Shown here: positions 15,312 through 23,617 of the stretch, in pieces
Position numbering within the stretch: position 1 is the stretch's first letter
How the letters are laid out: the number at the start of each line of letters is the position of its first letter
DNA from: Caryophanales bacterium
GTDB lineage: Bacteria; Bacillota; Bacilli; Exiguobacteriales; Exiguobacteriaceae
Assembly (NCBI GenBank): GCA_902362975.1
Contig: CABIYO010000001.1
Span: forward strand, 100,681 to 164,680
Direction of reading: 5' to 3'
Length of the DNA: 64,000 nt
Translations under genes and position numbers: made by a program
The notes under the pieces: generated by a model
Databases searched by the model: none
Told to the model about the DNA's origin: nothing
The model's input: only the letters and a program-made list of their open reading frames with translations

Positions 15312-16937
15312 TTATTTGACGTCAAGCCACTTGAAGCTCGCATCGGCACCGAACGGGTGACGATACATGTTCTCGATGTTTGAACGCTCTAAGTATGCCT
15401 CACCTTTTTGATAAATTGGAGCGATGGCAAAGTCTTCTTCGAGAAGGATGCGTTCTGCTTCTTGCATCGTTTCCCAACGTTTCATCTGATCGGCTTCTTT
15501 CTTCGCAGATTGAATCAACTGATCATACTCGTCATTCGAGTACTCCATACGGTTGAACGGTCCGTCTGTGACCCAGATGTCGAGGTATGTCATCGGATCC
15601 TGATAGTCAGGACCCCAACCAGCTGCAGAAACGTCATATTCGCCTTTCTCTTCAAGATCAAGGAAGTTTTTGAACGGTTGCTGTTTGATGTTAAGTGTCA
15701 AACCAGGCAAGTTCTTCTCAAGTTCGCCTTTGATGAACTCGTTTACTTTCTTGAACGCTTCTTCGTCACGTGAGAGGAACTCGAGTTCGATTGTTTCAAC
15801 ACCTAATTCTTCTAATCCTTTTTCCCACGCGGCTTTTGCTTCATCTACGTTGTAGTTGAGGAGGTCTGGATACTTCTCACGGAAGTCAGCTCCGTCTTCT
15901 GTGAACGTGAAGTCTTTCGCTACGATATAGTTCGCCGGTTGCGATCCATCTGTTAAGATGACATCTGTCACACTCTGTTTGTCGAATCCTTTCGCAAGTG
16001 CTTCACGGATGTTGACGTTTTGGAGCGCTTCGTTCTTTTGGTTGAAACGAAGGAAGTTGATTCGAGCATCGGCACGCGTTTTGAACTCATCGCTGTCTTC
16101 GAATTGCGGAACGAATTCAGAAGAGAGGAGCGTGTAGTCCGTTTCACCCGACTCGAACAAGTTGACCCCGGTCGATACGTCTTTTACGACTTTGACGTTG
16201 ATTGTGTCCATCTTGACGTTTTCAGCATCCCAATATTCAGGGTTCTTCTTGTAAACCCATCCTGCATTGTCTTGCCACTCGCTCAAGACGTAAGGTCCGT
16301 TATAGAGTGTCTTGTCGACAGATGTTGCGAACTCTTCGCCTTGCTCTTTGACGTACTCTTGTTTTTGCGGCATATACGTTGGGAATCCAGTCAATCCTAA
16401 GAAATAAGGAGCTGGTGCTTCCAATTGTACTTCAAGCGTTTTTTCATCAATCGCTTTTGCACCGAGGTTGTCGAGCGGCATTTCACCTGCAAGGATTTTG
16501 TTCGCGTTTTTCAAGTCTTGAAGAATATAGGCATACTCCGCACCTGTTTCAGGATTGAGGGCACGTTTCCAAGAGTAAACGAAGTCTTCAGCTGTAATTG
16601 GAGAACCGTCCGACCAGTTTGCGTCACGTAACTTGAACGTGTATGTAAGACCATCCTCGGATACTTCGACATCTTCGGCAATCCCTGGTGTCGGTTGGTT
16701 GTTCTCGTCTAGACGATACAATCCTTCGAACACGTTGTTTGTCACGATGACCGATGTCGAGTCTGTTGTAAGTGTCGGATCGAGCTGCGGCAAGTCCGTT
16801 GCCGATACCATTGTGATTTCTTTTTTCGCATCGTTCGAAGATGAACCTTCTGAACTTGATGAGTCATCTCCTGTGCTACAGGCAGCCGTCGCCAATAATG
16901 CGACCCCCGATAACGCTAACCATTTTTTGTTACGCAT
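15312..16937 (-). CDS. Oligopeptide-binding lipoprotein, OppA family
   Basis: Extracellular solute-binding protein (family 5) of a peptide ABC importer, 541 residues. The N-terminus MRNKKWLALSGVALLATAAC is a lipoprotein signal ending at the lipid-modified cysteine, followed by a serine-rich linker. SATDLPQLDPTLT, TITAEDFVYSWKRALNP-like (PITAEDFVYSWKRALNP) and YFLGLTGFPTYMPQ are family landmarks. Start 16937 has GGGAGG seven bases before it; the track-length frame to 17009 has none. No oppBCDF genes are adjacent, so it must serve a permease encoded elsewhere. Confidence 0.9.
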   Translation of the reverse strand: MRNKKWLALSGVALLATAACSTGDDSSSSEGSSSNDAKKEITMVSATDLPQLDPTLTTDSTSVIVTNNVFEGLYRLDENNQPTPGIAEDVEVSEDGLTYTFKLRDANWSDGSPITAEDFVYSWKRALNPETGAEYAYILQDLKNANKILAGEMPLDNLGAKAIDEKTLEVQLEAPAPYFLGLTGFPTYMPQKQEYVKEQGEEFATSVDKTLYNGPYVLSEWQDNAGWVYKKNPEYWDAENVKMDTINVKVVKDVSTGVNLFESGETDYTLLSSEFVPQFEDSDEFKTRADARINFLRFNQKNEALQNVNIREALAKGFDKQSVTDVILTDGSQPANYIVAKDFTFTEDGADFREKYPDLLNYNVDEAKAAWEKGLEELGVETIELEFLSRDEEAFKKVNEFIKGELEKNLPGLTLNIKQQPFKNFLDLEEKGEYDVSAAGWGPDYQDPMTYLDIWVTDGPFNRMEYSNDEYDQLIQSAKKEADQMKRWETMQEAERILLEEDFAIAPIYQKGEAYLERSNIENMYRHPFGADASFKWLDVK

Positions 16938-17094
16938 CATACAACCTCCCGAAAATTCTGATAATTTAGAATATGTTGTAATTAAACTACATCTGACATG
17001 AATATGCAATGGAATTTTTCAAATTATCCGAAAATATAAACTTATTTAGAATGGCTATTCAGCAATCCTTACAGGAAGTAGAATAGAAAAATCA

Positions 17095-17131
17095 ACGAAT
17101 GATTATACAATATTTTTGTATAGTTATTCGT
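17095..17131 (+). promoter_or_regulatory. Large inverted repeat, candidate operator of the permease gene
   Basis: Two 16-base arms, ACGAATGATTATACAA and TTGTATAGTTATTCGT, match at 13 of 16 positions when one is inverted, around a 5-base centre. It ends 30 bases before the proposed TTG start of the permease gene. No obvious -35/-10 pair surrounds it, so it may cover the promoter or the leader. It resembles neither a cre nor a clear arginine box. Confidence 0.4.
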
Positions 17132-17160
17132 ATAGACAGAGTAGTAGTGGAGGCGTTAAC

Positions 17161-18564
17161 TTGAAACAACATTCAGCCGGAATCGGCTTTTTCGGTCTAG
17201 CGGCAATGGTCGTCGGGACCATGATTGGTGGAGGTGCGTTTAACCTCCCTGGTGCAATGGCACAGGGCGCAGGGGTCGGACCAGTTTTAATTGGATGGGG
17301 GATTACGGGTGTCGGCATGATTATGCTCGCCTTTGTCTTTCAGTTTTTAGCTAACACGCGGCCAGAGCTAGAAGGTGGAATTTATGCTTATGCCCGTGAA
17401 GGTTTCGGGAAGTTTGTCGGATTCAACAGCGGGTGGGGGTACTGGATGTCGGCTTGGATTGGGACAGTAGCCAACATCACGTTGATTTTCAGTACATTGG
17501 CTTATTTTTTCCCTGTTTTCTCATCAGAACATCGACTGTTTCGCTTGTTCGTGAGTGTCGTTCTGATTTGGGGTTTATTTTGGCTCATTTCACGCGGGAT
17601 GCGTGAAGCGGCACTTCTCAATATCGTGACAACGATCGCGAAACTCGTTCCGATTATCTTGTTTATCGTGTTGATTGTATTCGCATTTCAAATCGATACG
17701 TTCCAAGTCGATTTTTGGGGAGAAACAGGGTTTGCTTGGGCGGATGTGTTTCCACAAGTGAAGTCGACGATGCTCGTCACACTCTGGGCATTTGTCGGGA
17801 TCGAGGGAGCGGTCGTGTTGTCATCGCGCGCACGTCATAAAAAAGATGTCGGTCGTGCCACGGTCATTGGTCTGATTGGAACTTTATTGATATATATGAT
17901 GATCTCTATCTTCTCGTTTGGTGTCATGACACAGGAAGAACTCGCTGCGTTGCCTGAACCGTCGATGGCATATGTGTTAGAAGCGGTCGTCGGTCCGTTC
18001 GGCGCAACCTTGATTAACATCGGACTGCTTGTGTCTTTGACAGGGGCATTGCTCGGTTGGACGATTTTAGCGACGGAGATTTCTTACGTGGCGAGCCGGG
18101 ATGGGGTGTTTCCAAAAGTGTTTCACCGTATGAATGCGAACGAGACCCCGGTGAACGCACTATTCATCACCCAAGCGTTCACTCAAATCGTCACGGCCAT
18201 CGCATTGTTTTCGGAACAGACGTATCTCGTGCTTTCAAGCATCGCCGGAATCGCAGCGCTCGTTCCTTATCTATTTTCGGCACTCTATGGATGGATGGAG
18301 GCGAAGCGGACGACGTCGCTACGGATGATGGTCGTTTCCGGGATTGCATCGCTATACGCCGCCTGGTTACTCTATGCTTCAGGATTCGAGTATGTCTTGA
18401 TTGCGATGATTCTATACGCACCCGGCATCTTCGTCTTTCTGTTGGCAGAACGGGAACAAGGACGACCTTTCTTGACCCGTACCCAGTCGATGATTGCCTT
18501 GATTATTCTACTATGTGCGACCTATGGCATTTATGGGATTTGGACAGCCGCAATCGCCTTATAA
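17161..18564 (+). CDS. APC-family amino-acid permease, ArcD/YvsH-like
   Basis: A 467-residue protein with 12-13 hydrophobic segments, of the basic-amino-acid/arginine-ornithine antiporter group. The first membrane segment contains MVVGTMIGGGAFNLPG, the helix-break motif of the family, and ETPVNALFITQAF is another landmark. A TTG at 17161 follows GTGGAGGCG at the right distance and gives the normal N-terminus. The reading frame to 17116 would enter the inverted repeat. The family context suggests lysine, arginine or ornithine as substrate, but the sequence does not decide. Ends at a bidirectional terminator. Confidence 0.82.
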   Translation: MKQHSAGIGFFGLAAMVVGTMIGGGAFNLPGAMAQGAGVGPVLIGWGITGVGMIMLAFVFQFLANTRPELEGGIYAYAREGFGKFVGFNSGWGYWMSAWIGTVANITLIFSTLAYFFPVFSSEHRLFRLFVSVVLIWGLFWLISRGMREAALLNIVTTIAKLVPIILFIVLIVFAFQIDTFQVDFWGETGFAWADVFPQVKSTMLVTLWAFVGIEGAVVLSSRARHKKDVGRATVIGLIGTLLIYMMISIFSFGVMTQEELAALPEPSMAYVLEAVVGPFGATLINIGLLVSLTGALLGWTILATEISYVASRDGVFPKVFHRMNANETPVNALFITQAFTQIVTAIALFSEQTYLVLSSIAGIAALVPYLFSALYGWMEAKRTTSLRMMVVSGIASLYAAWLLYASGFEYVLIAMILYAPGIFVFLLAEREQGRPFLTRTQSMIALIILLCATYGIYGIWTAAIAL

Positions 18565-18565
18565 G

Positions 18566-18603
18566 AAAACTCACCGGCGCCTCAAGCGTCCGGTGAGTTT
18601 TTT
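18566..18603. terminator. Bidirectional terminator between convergent genes
   Basis: AAAACTCACCGG pairs with CCGGTGAGTTTT around an 11-12 base loop. It overlaps the last codons of the minus-strand EAL gene. Confidence 0.85.
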
Positions 18604-20636
18604 GATGATCGAAGTAATTGTTCGATTGCACTAGGTGAAGCAGGTTTCGCATATAAATAGCCTTGGAAAGAATCGCAGTCTGTCGACTTTAAGTGAGCCA
18701 ACATCTCTTCATCTTCGACTCCCTCCGCGACGACGTGGAGATTTAAGCTCTTCCCAAGATGGACGATGACATCGAGGAGATGAGATTTGGACGCCATCCA
18801 ATCATCGAGAAAGACTTTATCGATTTTGAGTTCATCGACCGGGAAGGACTTCAAATACTGTAAGGATGAGAAACCTGTCCCGAAATCATCAATTGACAGT
18901 CGATAGTTCAAACGCTTGATTTGTTCCATGCGTTCGATGATTTCATCAGTCTGTTGCATGACGAGACTTTCCGTGATCTCCAAGATGATGTCTGCCGGGT
19001 CGAGCTGGAGCTGTTGCTTGATGTTTCGTAACGTATTCAAAAAACTGTCGCTCCGGAATTGATTAGGAGAAATGTTGATTGCCATCGAGAGCGGTTGATC
19101 GAACTCGGCCTTCCATGTTTTCAGTTGTTTCGTTGCCTCTAAGATGACCCAGTTGTTGATGGGAACGATGAGTGCCATCTCTTCCGCGAGCGGAATGAAC
19201 TCTGAAGGCGGGATTTGTCCGAGTTCTTCATGATGCCAACGAAGGAGTGCCTCAAAACCGATGAGACGGTCTGTGGCGAGTTCATACTTTGGCTGATATT
19301 CAAGATAAAAATGCTTTTCTTCAAGAGCACGGTACATCGCCTTCTCAATATGGATTTGTCTCGAGAAAGTAGCATCCATATCCTTTGTCACGAATTGAAT
19401 CGTACCGACGCCAATCTGTTTCCCTTTGAAGAGGGCACTTTCAGCACATGTATACAGCTCCTCGAGCGAACTTGCCGAGGACGGATAAAACACGCATCCA
19501 ATCGAAATCGATACCATGATGGAGTGATGGTAAATCCGGAACGGACGTTGCAGTTCGTGTTGTAGATGTCGGAGTACTTGGAACACTTCTTCTTTAGATT
19601 CCTCGAAGAACATGACACCGAACAGTCCGCCTGTAGGGTGGAATAAAAGAGCGGATTCCGGAATGAGATGAAGTGCGCGCTCCTTGATTTGAATCAGGAG
19701 TTCGTTCCCGACACGAGAGCCGAATGATTCATTGATGATTTTAAAGCGGTCGATATCAAACAAGGCGATATGAAGGAGTCCTTCTCGCTCATCGATTTGC
19801 TGAAGGATAGAGTCGTAACGACGTAAAAACCCTTTTTTATTATAAAGTCCGGTCAACTCATTTTGATAAGCGAGGAACTGGACTTCCTTTTCAAGGCGTT
19901 TCTTTTCCGACACATCAAATCCGAAGGCGGTATATTGAATCACTTCATTCTTCTCACTAACAATTGGTACGACAGTCAAGTTGAGCCAACACGGCTCTGA
20001 CTCATGTTGCTTACAGGAGATCGGCATCTCGCCGTTCCAAATTCGATTCGTCGCCAGAGATTTTAAGATGTTATGCGAAATCACGTCTTGGTCACTCGAA
20101 TCATGGATGAGCTCGAACCATTCGCGGCCGATTAGCTGTTGCTCCGTCGCATCGAGTAGACTGCATAACGATGGGTTGATATCCACAATCTCCCCTTTCG
20201 CATTTGTCGCCAAGTAATGCGTGGACTGTTTGATCATCTCTTGAAAATGATGAAGTAGATTGAATTGTTCTATACTGATGAGAGGTCCAAATCCTTTTGG
20301 GAGAAACGCTAAAAAATAGCCATAGATCTCCTCGAGCGAAAACGATTGCAGGTAGGCAGTCGCATAGATGACGGAACCATCCTTATGTTGAAACGGCGTC
20401 ATTGCCGTTGTCGAGAATGGGTATTGAAGGAGGAGCGGTGACCACGTTTCGAGTGCCTGGTCAAGCTGCTGGACGACCGGCAGCGGTTGATAGAGGACGT
20501 CTTGACGTTCCCAGCCGAATAGAATCTCGGCGTGTTCATTCCATAATAGGACCGTACCATCTTGAGAAATATAACAACACGGAACAGACAAAGCATCGAT
20601 GAACTGATCTACTGATAAATCACGCAATGAAGCCAC
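18582..20636 (-). CDS. PAS-PAS-GGDEF(degenerate)-EAL c-di-GMP phosphodiesterase
   Basis: About 684 residues. Two PAS-like regions (roughly residues 5-110 and 140-250; WNEHAEILFGW, then TNAKGEIVDINPSLC) precede a GGDEF-fold domain whose signature is degraded to TGGLFGVMFF, so diguanylate cyclase activity is not expected. The EAL domain (from about residue 430) has its catalytic set: FEALLRW, NISPNQF, LEITES, IDDFGTGFSS, LKIDKVF and VAEGVE. It should hydrolyse c-di-GMP, perhaps controlled by PAS ligands or by GTP on the dead GGDEF domain. The GTG start at 20636 follows GGAGG; the frame to 20669 lacks a binding site. No membrane segment. Confidence 0.87.
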   Translation of the reverse strand: MASLRDLSVDQFIDALSVPCCYISQDGTVLLWNEHAEILFGWERQDVLYQPLPVVQQLDQALETWSPLLLQYPFSTTAMTPFQHKDGSVIYATAYLQSFSLEEIYGYFLAFLPKGFGPLISIEQFNLLHHFQEMIKQSTHYLATNAKGEIVDINPSLCSLLDATEQQLIGREWFELIHDSSDQDVISHNILKSLATNRIWNGEMPISCKQHESEPCWLNLTVVPIVSEKNEVIQYTAFGFDVSEKKRLEKEVQFLAYQNELTGLYNKKGFLRRYDSILQQIDEREGLLHIALFDIDRFKIINESFGSRVGNELLIQIKERALHLIPESALLFHPTGGLFGVMFFEESKEEVFQVLRHLQHELQRPFRIYHHSIMVSISIGCVFYPSSASSLEELYTCAESALFKGKQIGVGTIQFVTKDMDATFSRQIHIEKAMYRALEEKHFYLEYQPKYELATDRLIGFEALLRWHHEELGQIPPSEFIPLAEEMALIVPINNWVILEATKQLKTWKAEFDQPLSMAINISPNQFRSDSFLNTLRNIKQQLQLDPADIILEITESLVMQQTDEIIERMEQIKRLNYRLSIDDFGTGFSSLQYLKSFPVDELKIDKVFLDDWMASKSHLLDVIVHLGKSLNLHVVAEGVEDEEMLAHLKSTDCDSFQGYLYAKPASPSAIEQLLRSSKNSPDA

Positions 20637-20724
20637 ATCATTTCCTCCAATCTGTCCTGCTAAATGCATATTCTAATGTCAGTGTACCTTAATTTGCCAA
20701 TTCAAGGAATGCATAAGTTCGTCA

Positions 20725-20754
20725 TTGTCAAAAGAAACAGGGACGTCATATACT
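20725..20754 (+). promoter_or_regulatory. Promoter of rocD
   Basis: TTGTCA (20725-20730) and TATACT (20749-20754), 18 bases apart. Confidence 0.6.
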
Positions 20755-20791
20755 GAAAGAGTAAGATAGTTTTGAATAAGGGGGAAACAAT

Positions 20792-21994
20792 ATGTCAAAA
20801 ACACTTGAAGTGATTAAGTTGACAGAGAAGTTCGGGGCACATAACTATCATCCACTACCGATTGTCATTTCGGAGGCGAAAGGGATTTGGGTAACCGATC
20901 CTGAGGGGAATCGCTACATGGATATGTTAAGTGCATATTCTGCTGTCAATCAGGGACACTGTCATCCAAAGATCATCCAAGCGCTTAAAGATCAAGCGGA
21001 TAAGATTACGTTGACGTCGCGTGCCTTCTATAACGATCAACTCGGACGTTTTTACGACAAAGTGGTAACGCTTACAAAGAAACAGATGGTGTTGCCGATG
21101 AACACGGGTGCAGAAGCGGTCGAGACGGCCGTGAAGGCAGCACGTCGTTGGGCATATGACGTGAAGGGTATTCCGGGACAAGCAGAAATCATCGTCTGCT
21201 CAGGAAACTTCCATGGACGGACGATGGCTGCTGTGTCGATGTCGACAGAAGCAGAATATCAGCGTGGATTCGGACCGCTATTGCCAGGGTTCAAAGTTGT
21301 ACCATATGGTGATATCGATGCATTCGAAGCGGCAATCACAGAGAACACAGCGGCGTTCATCGTTGAACCGATTCAAGGTGAAGCAGGAATCATCATTCCG
21401 CCGGCAGGTTATTTGAAGCGGGCATCCGAGCTCTGTAAAGAACATAATGTCCTCTTCGTCGCAGATGAGATCCAGTCTGGACTTGGTCGTTCTGGAAAGT
21501 GGTTTGCCATCGAGTGGGAAGGTGTCACACCGGATATGTATATTCTCGGAAAGGCACTTGGAGGCGGGGTCTTCCCAATCTCATGCGTTGCAGCTGACCG
21601 GGAGATTCTTTCGGTCTTCAACCCAGGCTCGCACGGGTCGACGTTTGGCGGAAACCCGCTTGCTTCGGCTGTTTCGGTCGCAGCTCTTGAAGTGCTTGAA
21701 GAAGAAAACCTACCGGAGCGTTCGCTAGAACTCGGGACGTACTTCATGGATCGCTTGAAGTCAATCGACAATCCGATGATTCGTGACGTTCGCGGACGCG
21801 GACTCTTTATCGGTATTGAGTTGACGGAGTCGGCTCGTCCTTACTGTGAGGCGCTAAAAGAGCGAGGACTTCTCTGTAAAGAAACACATGAGACCGTGAT
21901 TCGATTGGCACCACCGCTCGTGATCACGAAAGAAGAACTCGACCAAGCGTTCGAAGCGATTAAAGCCGTTTTGGATCCAGCAGCTATTTCGTAA
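20792..21994 (+). CDS. rocD: Ornithine aminotransferase
   Basis: Converts ornithine and 2-oxoglutarate to glutamate semialdehyde and glutamate, in arginine catabolism. The 400-residue class III PLP enzyme has [18 protein letters not shown] near the start, the PLP-phosphate segment NTGAEAVE, Asp225 in FVADEIQSG and the PLP lysine in ILGKALGGG (Lys254). The N-terminal YHPLP signature separates it from acetylornithine aminotransferase. No RocR-type distant enhancer was recognised. With proC in the same window it would give an ornithine-to-proline route. Confidence 0.92.
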   Translation: MSKTLEVIKLTEKFGAHNYHPLPIVISEAKGIWVTDPEGNRYMDMLSAYSAVNQGHCHPKIIQALKDQADKITLTSRAFYNDQLGRFYDKVVTLTKKQMVLPMNTGAEAVETAVKAARRWAYDVKGIPGQAEIIVCSGNFHGRTMAAVSMSTEAEYQRGFGPLLPGFKVVPYGDIDAFEAAITENTAAFIVEPIQGEAGIIIPPAGYLKRASELCKEHNVLFVADEIQSGLGRSGKWFAIEWEGVTPDMYILGKALGGGVFPISCVAADREILSVFNPGSHGSTFGGNPLASAVSVAALEVLEEENLPERSLELGTYFMDRLKSIDNPMIRDVRGRGLFIGIELTESARPYCEALKERGLLCKETHETVIRLAPPLVITKEELDQAFEAIKAVLDPAAIS

Positions 21995-22030
21995 ATGAAG
22001 ACAGCTTGATATAATCGTTTTAGCTCAATC

Positions 22031-22056
22031 GACACCTGCGTTGCAGGTGTCTTTTT
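22031..22056 (+). terminator. Terminator between rocD and crcB
   Basis: GACACCTGC and GCAGGTGTC around GTT, then TTTTT. A TATAAT at 22010-22015 just upstream could start a crcB transcript, in which case this hairpin would act as an attenuator in the crcB leader. Confidence 0.8.
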
Positions 22057-22073
22057 CATGGAGGAGGATTTCA

Positions 22074-22460
22074 ATGCTGTACGTATACGTTGGACTAGCA
22101 GGGGCGGTCGGTGCTTTGGCTCGCTATGGACTCGGCTTGATGGTCGATGCATTGGGATCAAGTGTGTTTCCCGTCGCAACTCTTCTGACTAATCTCATCG
22201 GTAGTTTTTTGTTGGGGTGGTTGACACACATGTTTCTTCGAACAGGCAAACCTTCTCCTCAATTCGTCACCATTGTAGGGACCGGAATGATCGGTTCCTT
22301 CACTACATTCTCTACGTTTAGTGTTGAAACGATTCGATTATTAGAGGAAAGTCGAATTGAGCTGGCGCTTCTATACGTCTTTTTGAGTATCACGCTTGGA
22401 CTCGGGAGCTCATGGCTCGGTTATCGTGTCGGCGTGAGACGAAAAGCTGGGGTGAATTAG
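22074..22460 (+). CDS. crcB: Fluoride channel subunit CrcB (first copy)
   Basis: A 128-residue Fluc/CrcB protein with four hydrophobic segments; the motifs GALARYGLGL, TLLTNLIGSFLLGWL (with the pore Asn) and GSFTTFSTFSVE (the Phe/Thr-lined channel) are all present. It exports fluoride from the cytoplasm. The ATG at 22074 follows GGAGGAGG. It is directly followed by a second crcB; in many Firmicutes such pairs form heterodimers. No fluoride riboswitch is visible in the short leader. Confidence 0.92.
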   Translation: MLYVYVGLAGAVGALARYGLGLMVDALGSSVFPVATLLTNLIGSFLLGWLTHMFLRTGKPSPQFVTIVGTGMIGSFTTFSTFSVETIRLLEESRIELALLYVFLSITLGLGSSWLGYRVGVRRKAGVN

Positions 22461-22461
22461 G

Positions 22462-22803
22462 ATGACGATCATGTGGATTGTGACAGGTGCCTTTTTTGGT
22501 GCGATGTGTCGTTTTGCTATCGGTCAACTGATGAAACGGTGGTCTGATTCCACCTTTCCATTTGCAACATTATTCGTCAATGTGTCGGGTTCGTTTGGCC
22601 TTGGGTATTTATATGCCCACACGAGCCATCCGTCGCTCCTTCTCTTTTTAGGGATTGGATTTTTAGGGTCGTTTACGACGTTTTCGACTTTGAAACTTGA
22701 ATTGATGAGGTTTGCGACAAAAGACTGGATTCGATTCGGACTTTATCTCCTTGCGACATATCTGTTTGGAATACTGGCTGCTTATATCGGATGGTCCATC
22801 TAA
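22462..22803 (+). CDS. crcB: Fluoride channel subunit CrcB (second copy)
   Basis: A 113-residue paralogue of the preceding gene with the same motifs (GAMCRFAIGQ, TLFVNVSGSFGLGYL, GFLGSFTTFSTLKLE) and four hydrophobic segments. It begins one base after the first copy's stop, so the two are made together and probably associate as a dual-topology-derived heterodimer, as known for paired CrcB proteins. Confidence 0.92.
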   Translation: MTIMWIVTGAFFGAMCRFAIGQLMKRWSDSTFPFATLFVNVSGSFGLGYLYAHTSHPSLLLFLGIGFLGSFTTFSTLKLELMRFATKDWIRFGLYLLATYLFGILAAYIGWSI

Positions 22804-22838
22804 AACAACGCCCCTTCCATTTGAAGGGGCGTTGTTTT
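22802..22838. terminator. Bidirectional terminator
   Basis: AAAACAACGCCCCTTC pairs perfectly with GAAGGGGCGTTGTTTT around CATTT, between convergent crcB and yhfH genes. Confidence 0.9.
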
Positions 22839-22995
22839 ATTCTGCAAGTTGAAGCTTCTCGGTACATGAAGCACAAGTCGTTTCGTATGACTCGCACTGT
22901 TCATCCATATGCTTCCCGCATTCCTGGCACGTTTTGTCCGGTAGTTTTTGATAAAACTCGACAGATGACTCGAGTCGGCTCGCCCATTCATTCAT
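22837..22995 (-). CDS. yhfH: YhfH-like small zinc-ribbon protein
   Basis: A 52-residue protein with two Cys-X2-Cys-type pairs (KTCQECGKHMDEQCESYETTC split by a short helix, then CASC), matching the small YhfH family of Bacillales. A structural zinc site is likely; the role is unknown. The start at 22995 has AAGGAGGC upstream, and the longer frame to 23043 has none. It is divergent from the CadC-type regulator, sharing an AT-rich intergenic region with inverted repeats, which raises the question of joint metal control. Confidence 0.8.
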   Translation of the reverse strand: MNEWASRLESSVEFYQKLPDKTCQECGKHMDEQCESYETTCASCTEKLQLAE

Positions 22996-23051
22996 ATGAA
23001 AATGCCTCCTTCGTAGATGTGTCACAGTATTGGTTGTTGTCATGATTGTAT

Positions 23052-23097
23052 TATAACAGATACTAATAAGTCAACTATAATATATAACAGATATATT
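23052..23097. promoter_or_regulatory. Repeated operator-like motif between yhfH and the cadC-type gene
   Basis: The 11-base motif TATAACAGATA occurs twice (23052-23062 and 23083-23093), 31 bases apart. The second lies in a perfect inverted repeat, AATATAT and ATATATT around AACAG (23079-23097). A TATAAT-like box falls between them at about 23076-23081. This is a plausible site for autoregulation by the neighbouring ArsR/SmtB-type protein, but it differs from the palindrome before cadA. Confidence 0.4.
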
Positions 23098-23144
23098 CGG
23101 GATTTTTTGCTACACTATACTCATCAAAGGACGAGGTGAAAAAA

Positions 23145-23507
23145 ATGAAAGTGCCACAGTGTGAAACGATTGGGATTCAATCAGAGGACGTTCCAACGCT
23201 ACAAACCGCCTTGGCGCAATTAGATGCGCCTCGAGTCAGTCGTTTGTTTAAAGCATTCGCTGATCCGACCCGTCTAAAAGTGCTGTATGTATTGACGCTC
23301 GAACACGAACTATGTGTATGCGATGTGGCCGCCGTTATCGGCCACTCCAACGCAACCGCATCTCACCATTTACGGACGTTACTCGAACAAGGATTGGTAA
23401 AGTATCGTAAAGAAGGGAAAGTCGTTTATTATTCATTGGATGATGAACACGTAAGACAGCTCGTTGAAATTGCATTGACGCATAGTGAAGAACAAAAAGA
23501 CGTTTAA
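23145..23507 (+). CDS. cadC: CadC-type ArsR/SmtB metal-sensing repressor
   Basis: A 120-residue winged-helix repressor. ELCVCDVA gives the paired cysteines of the alpha-3 site, and a single cysteine near the start (PQCETIG, Cys5) could add a third ligand; CadC of plasmid pI258 has two cysteines there. HSNATASHHLRTL is the recognition helix. It is expected to sense Cd, Pb or Zn and repress cadA. The ATG at 23145 follows GAGGTG; the GTG at 23136 overlaps that site. Followed by a terminator, so cadA has its own promoter. Confidence 0.85.
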   Translation: MKVPQCETIGIQSEDVPTLQTALAQLDAPRVSRLFKAFADPTRLKVLYVLTLEHELCVCDVAAVIGHSNATASHHLRTLLEQGLVKYRKEGKVVYYSLDDEHVRQLVEIALTHSEEQKDV

Positions 23508-23511
23508 GTCC

Positions 23512-23547
23512 AATGACCGTCCCTCGAATGGGAACGGTCATTTTTTT
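23512..23547 (+). terminator. Terminator after the cadC-type gene
   Basis: AATGACCGT pairs with ACGGTCATT with extra internal pairing (CCC/GGG), then seven T residues. Confidence 0.85.
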
Positions 23548-23552
23548 GGTAC

Positions 23553-23603
23553 TTGTCTTCGATTAAAATTCACGTTACGATATATTCAAATGAACGTTTG
23601 AAT
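23553..23603 (+). promoter_or_regulatory. cadA promoter with CadC-type operator
   Basis: TTGTCT (23553-23558) and TACGAT (23576-23581), 17 bases apart. The perfect palindrome ATTCAAA-N6-TTTGAAT (23584-23603) lies over the start region, just upstream of the binding site. The known pI258 cad operator has the same TCAAA...TTTGAA core. Confidence 0.65.
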
Positions 23604-23617
23604 GTTAAGGGGATATG

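Noticed and set aside
22016-22073. Fluoride riboswitch before the crcB pair
   Set aside because: The leader is too short and lacks the conserved crcB-motif bases; only a terminator hairpin is present.
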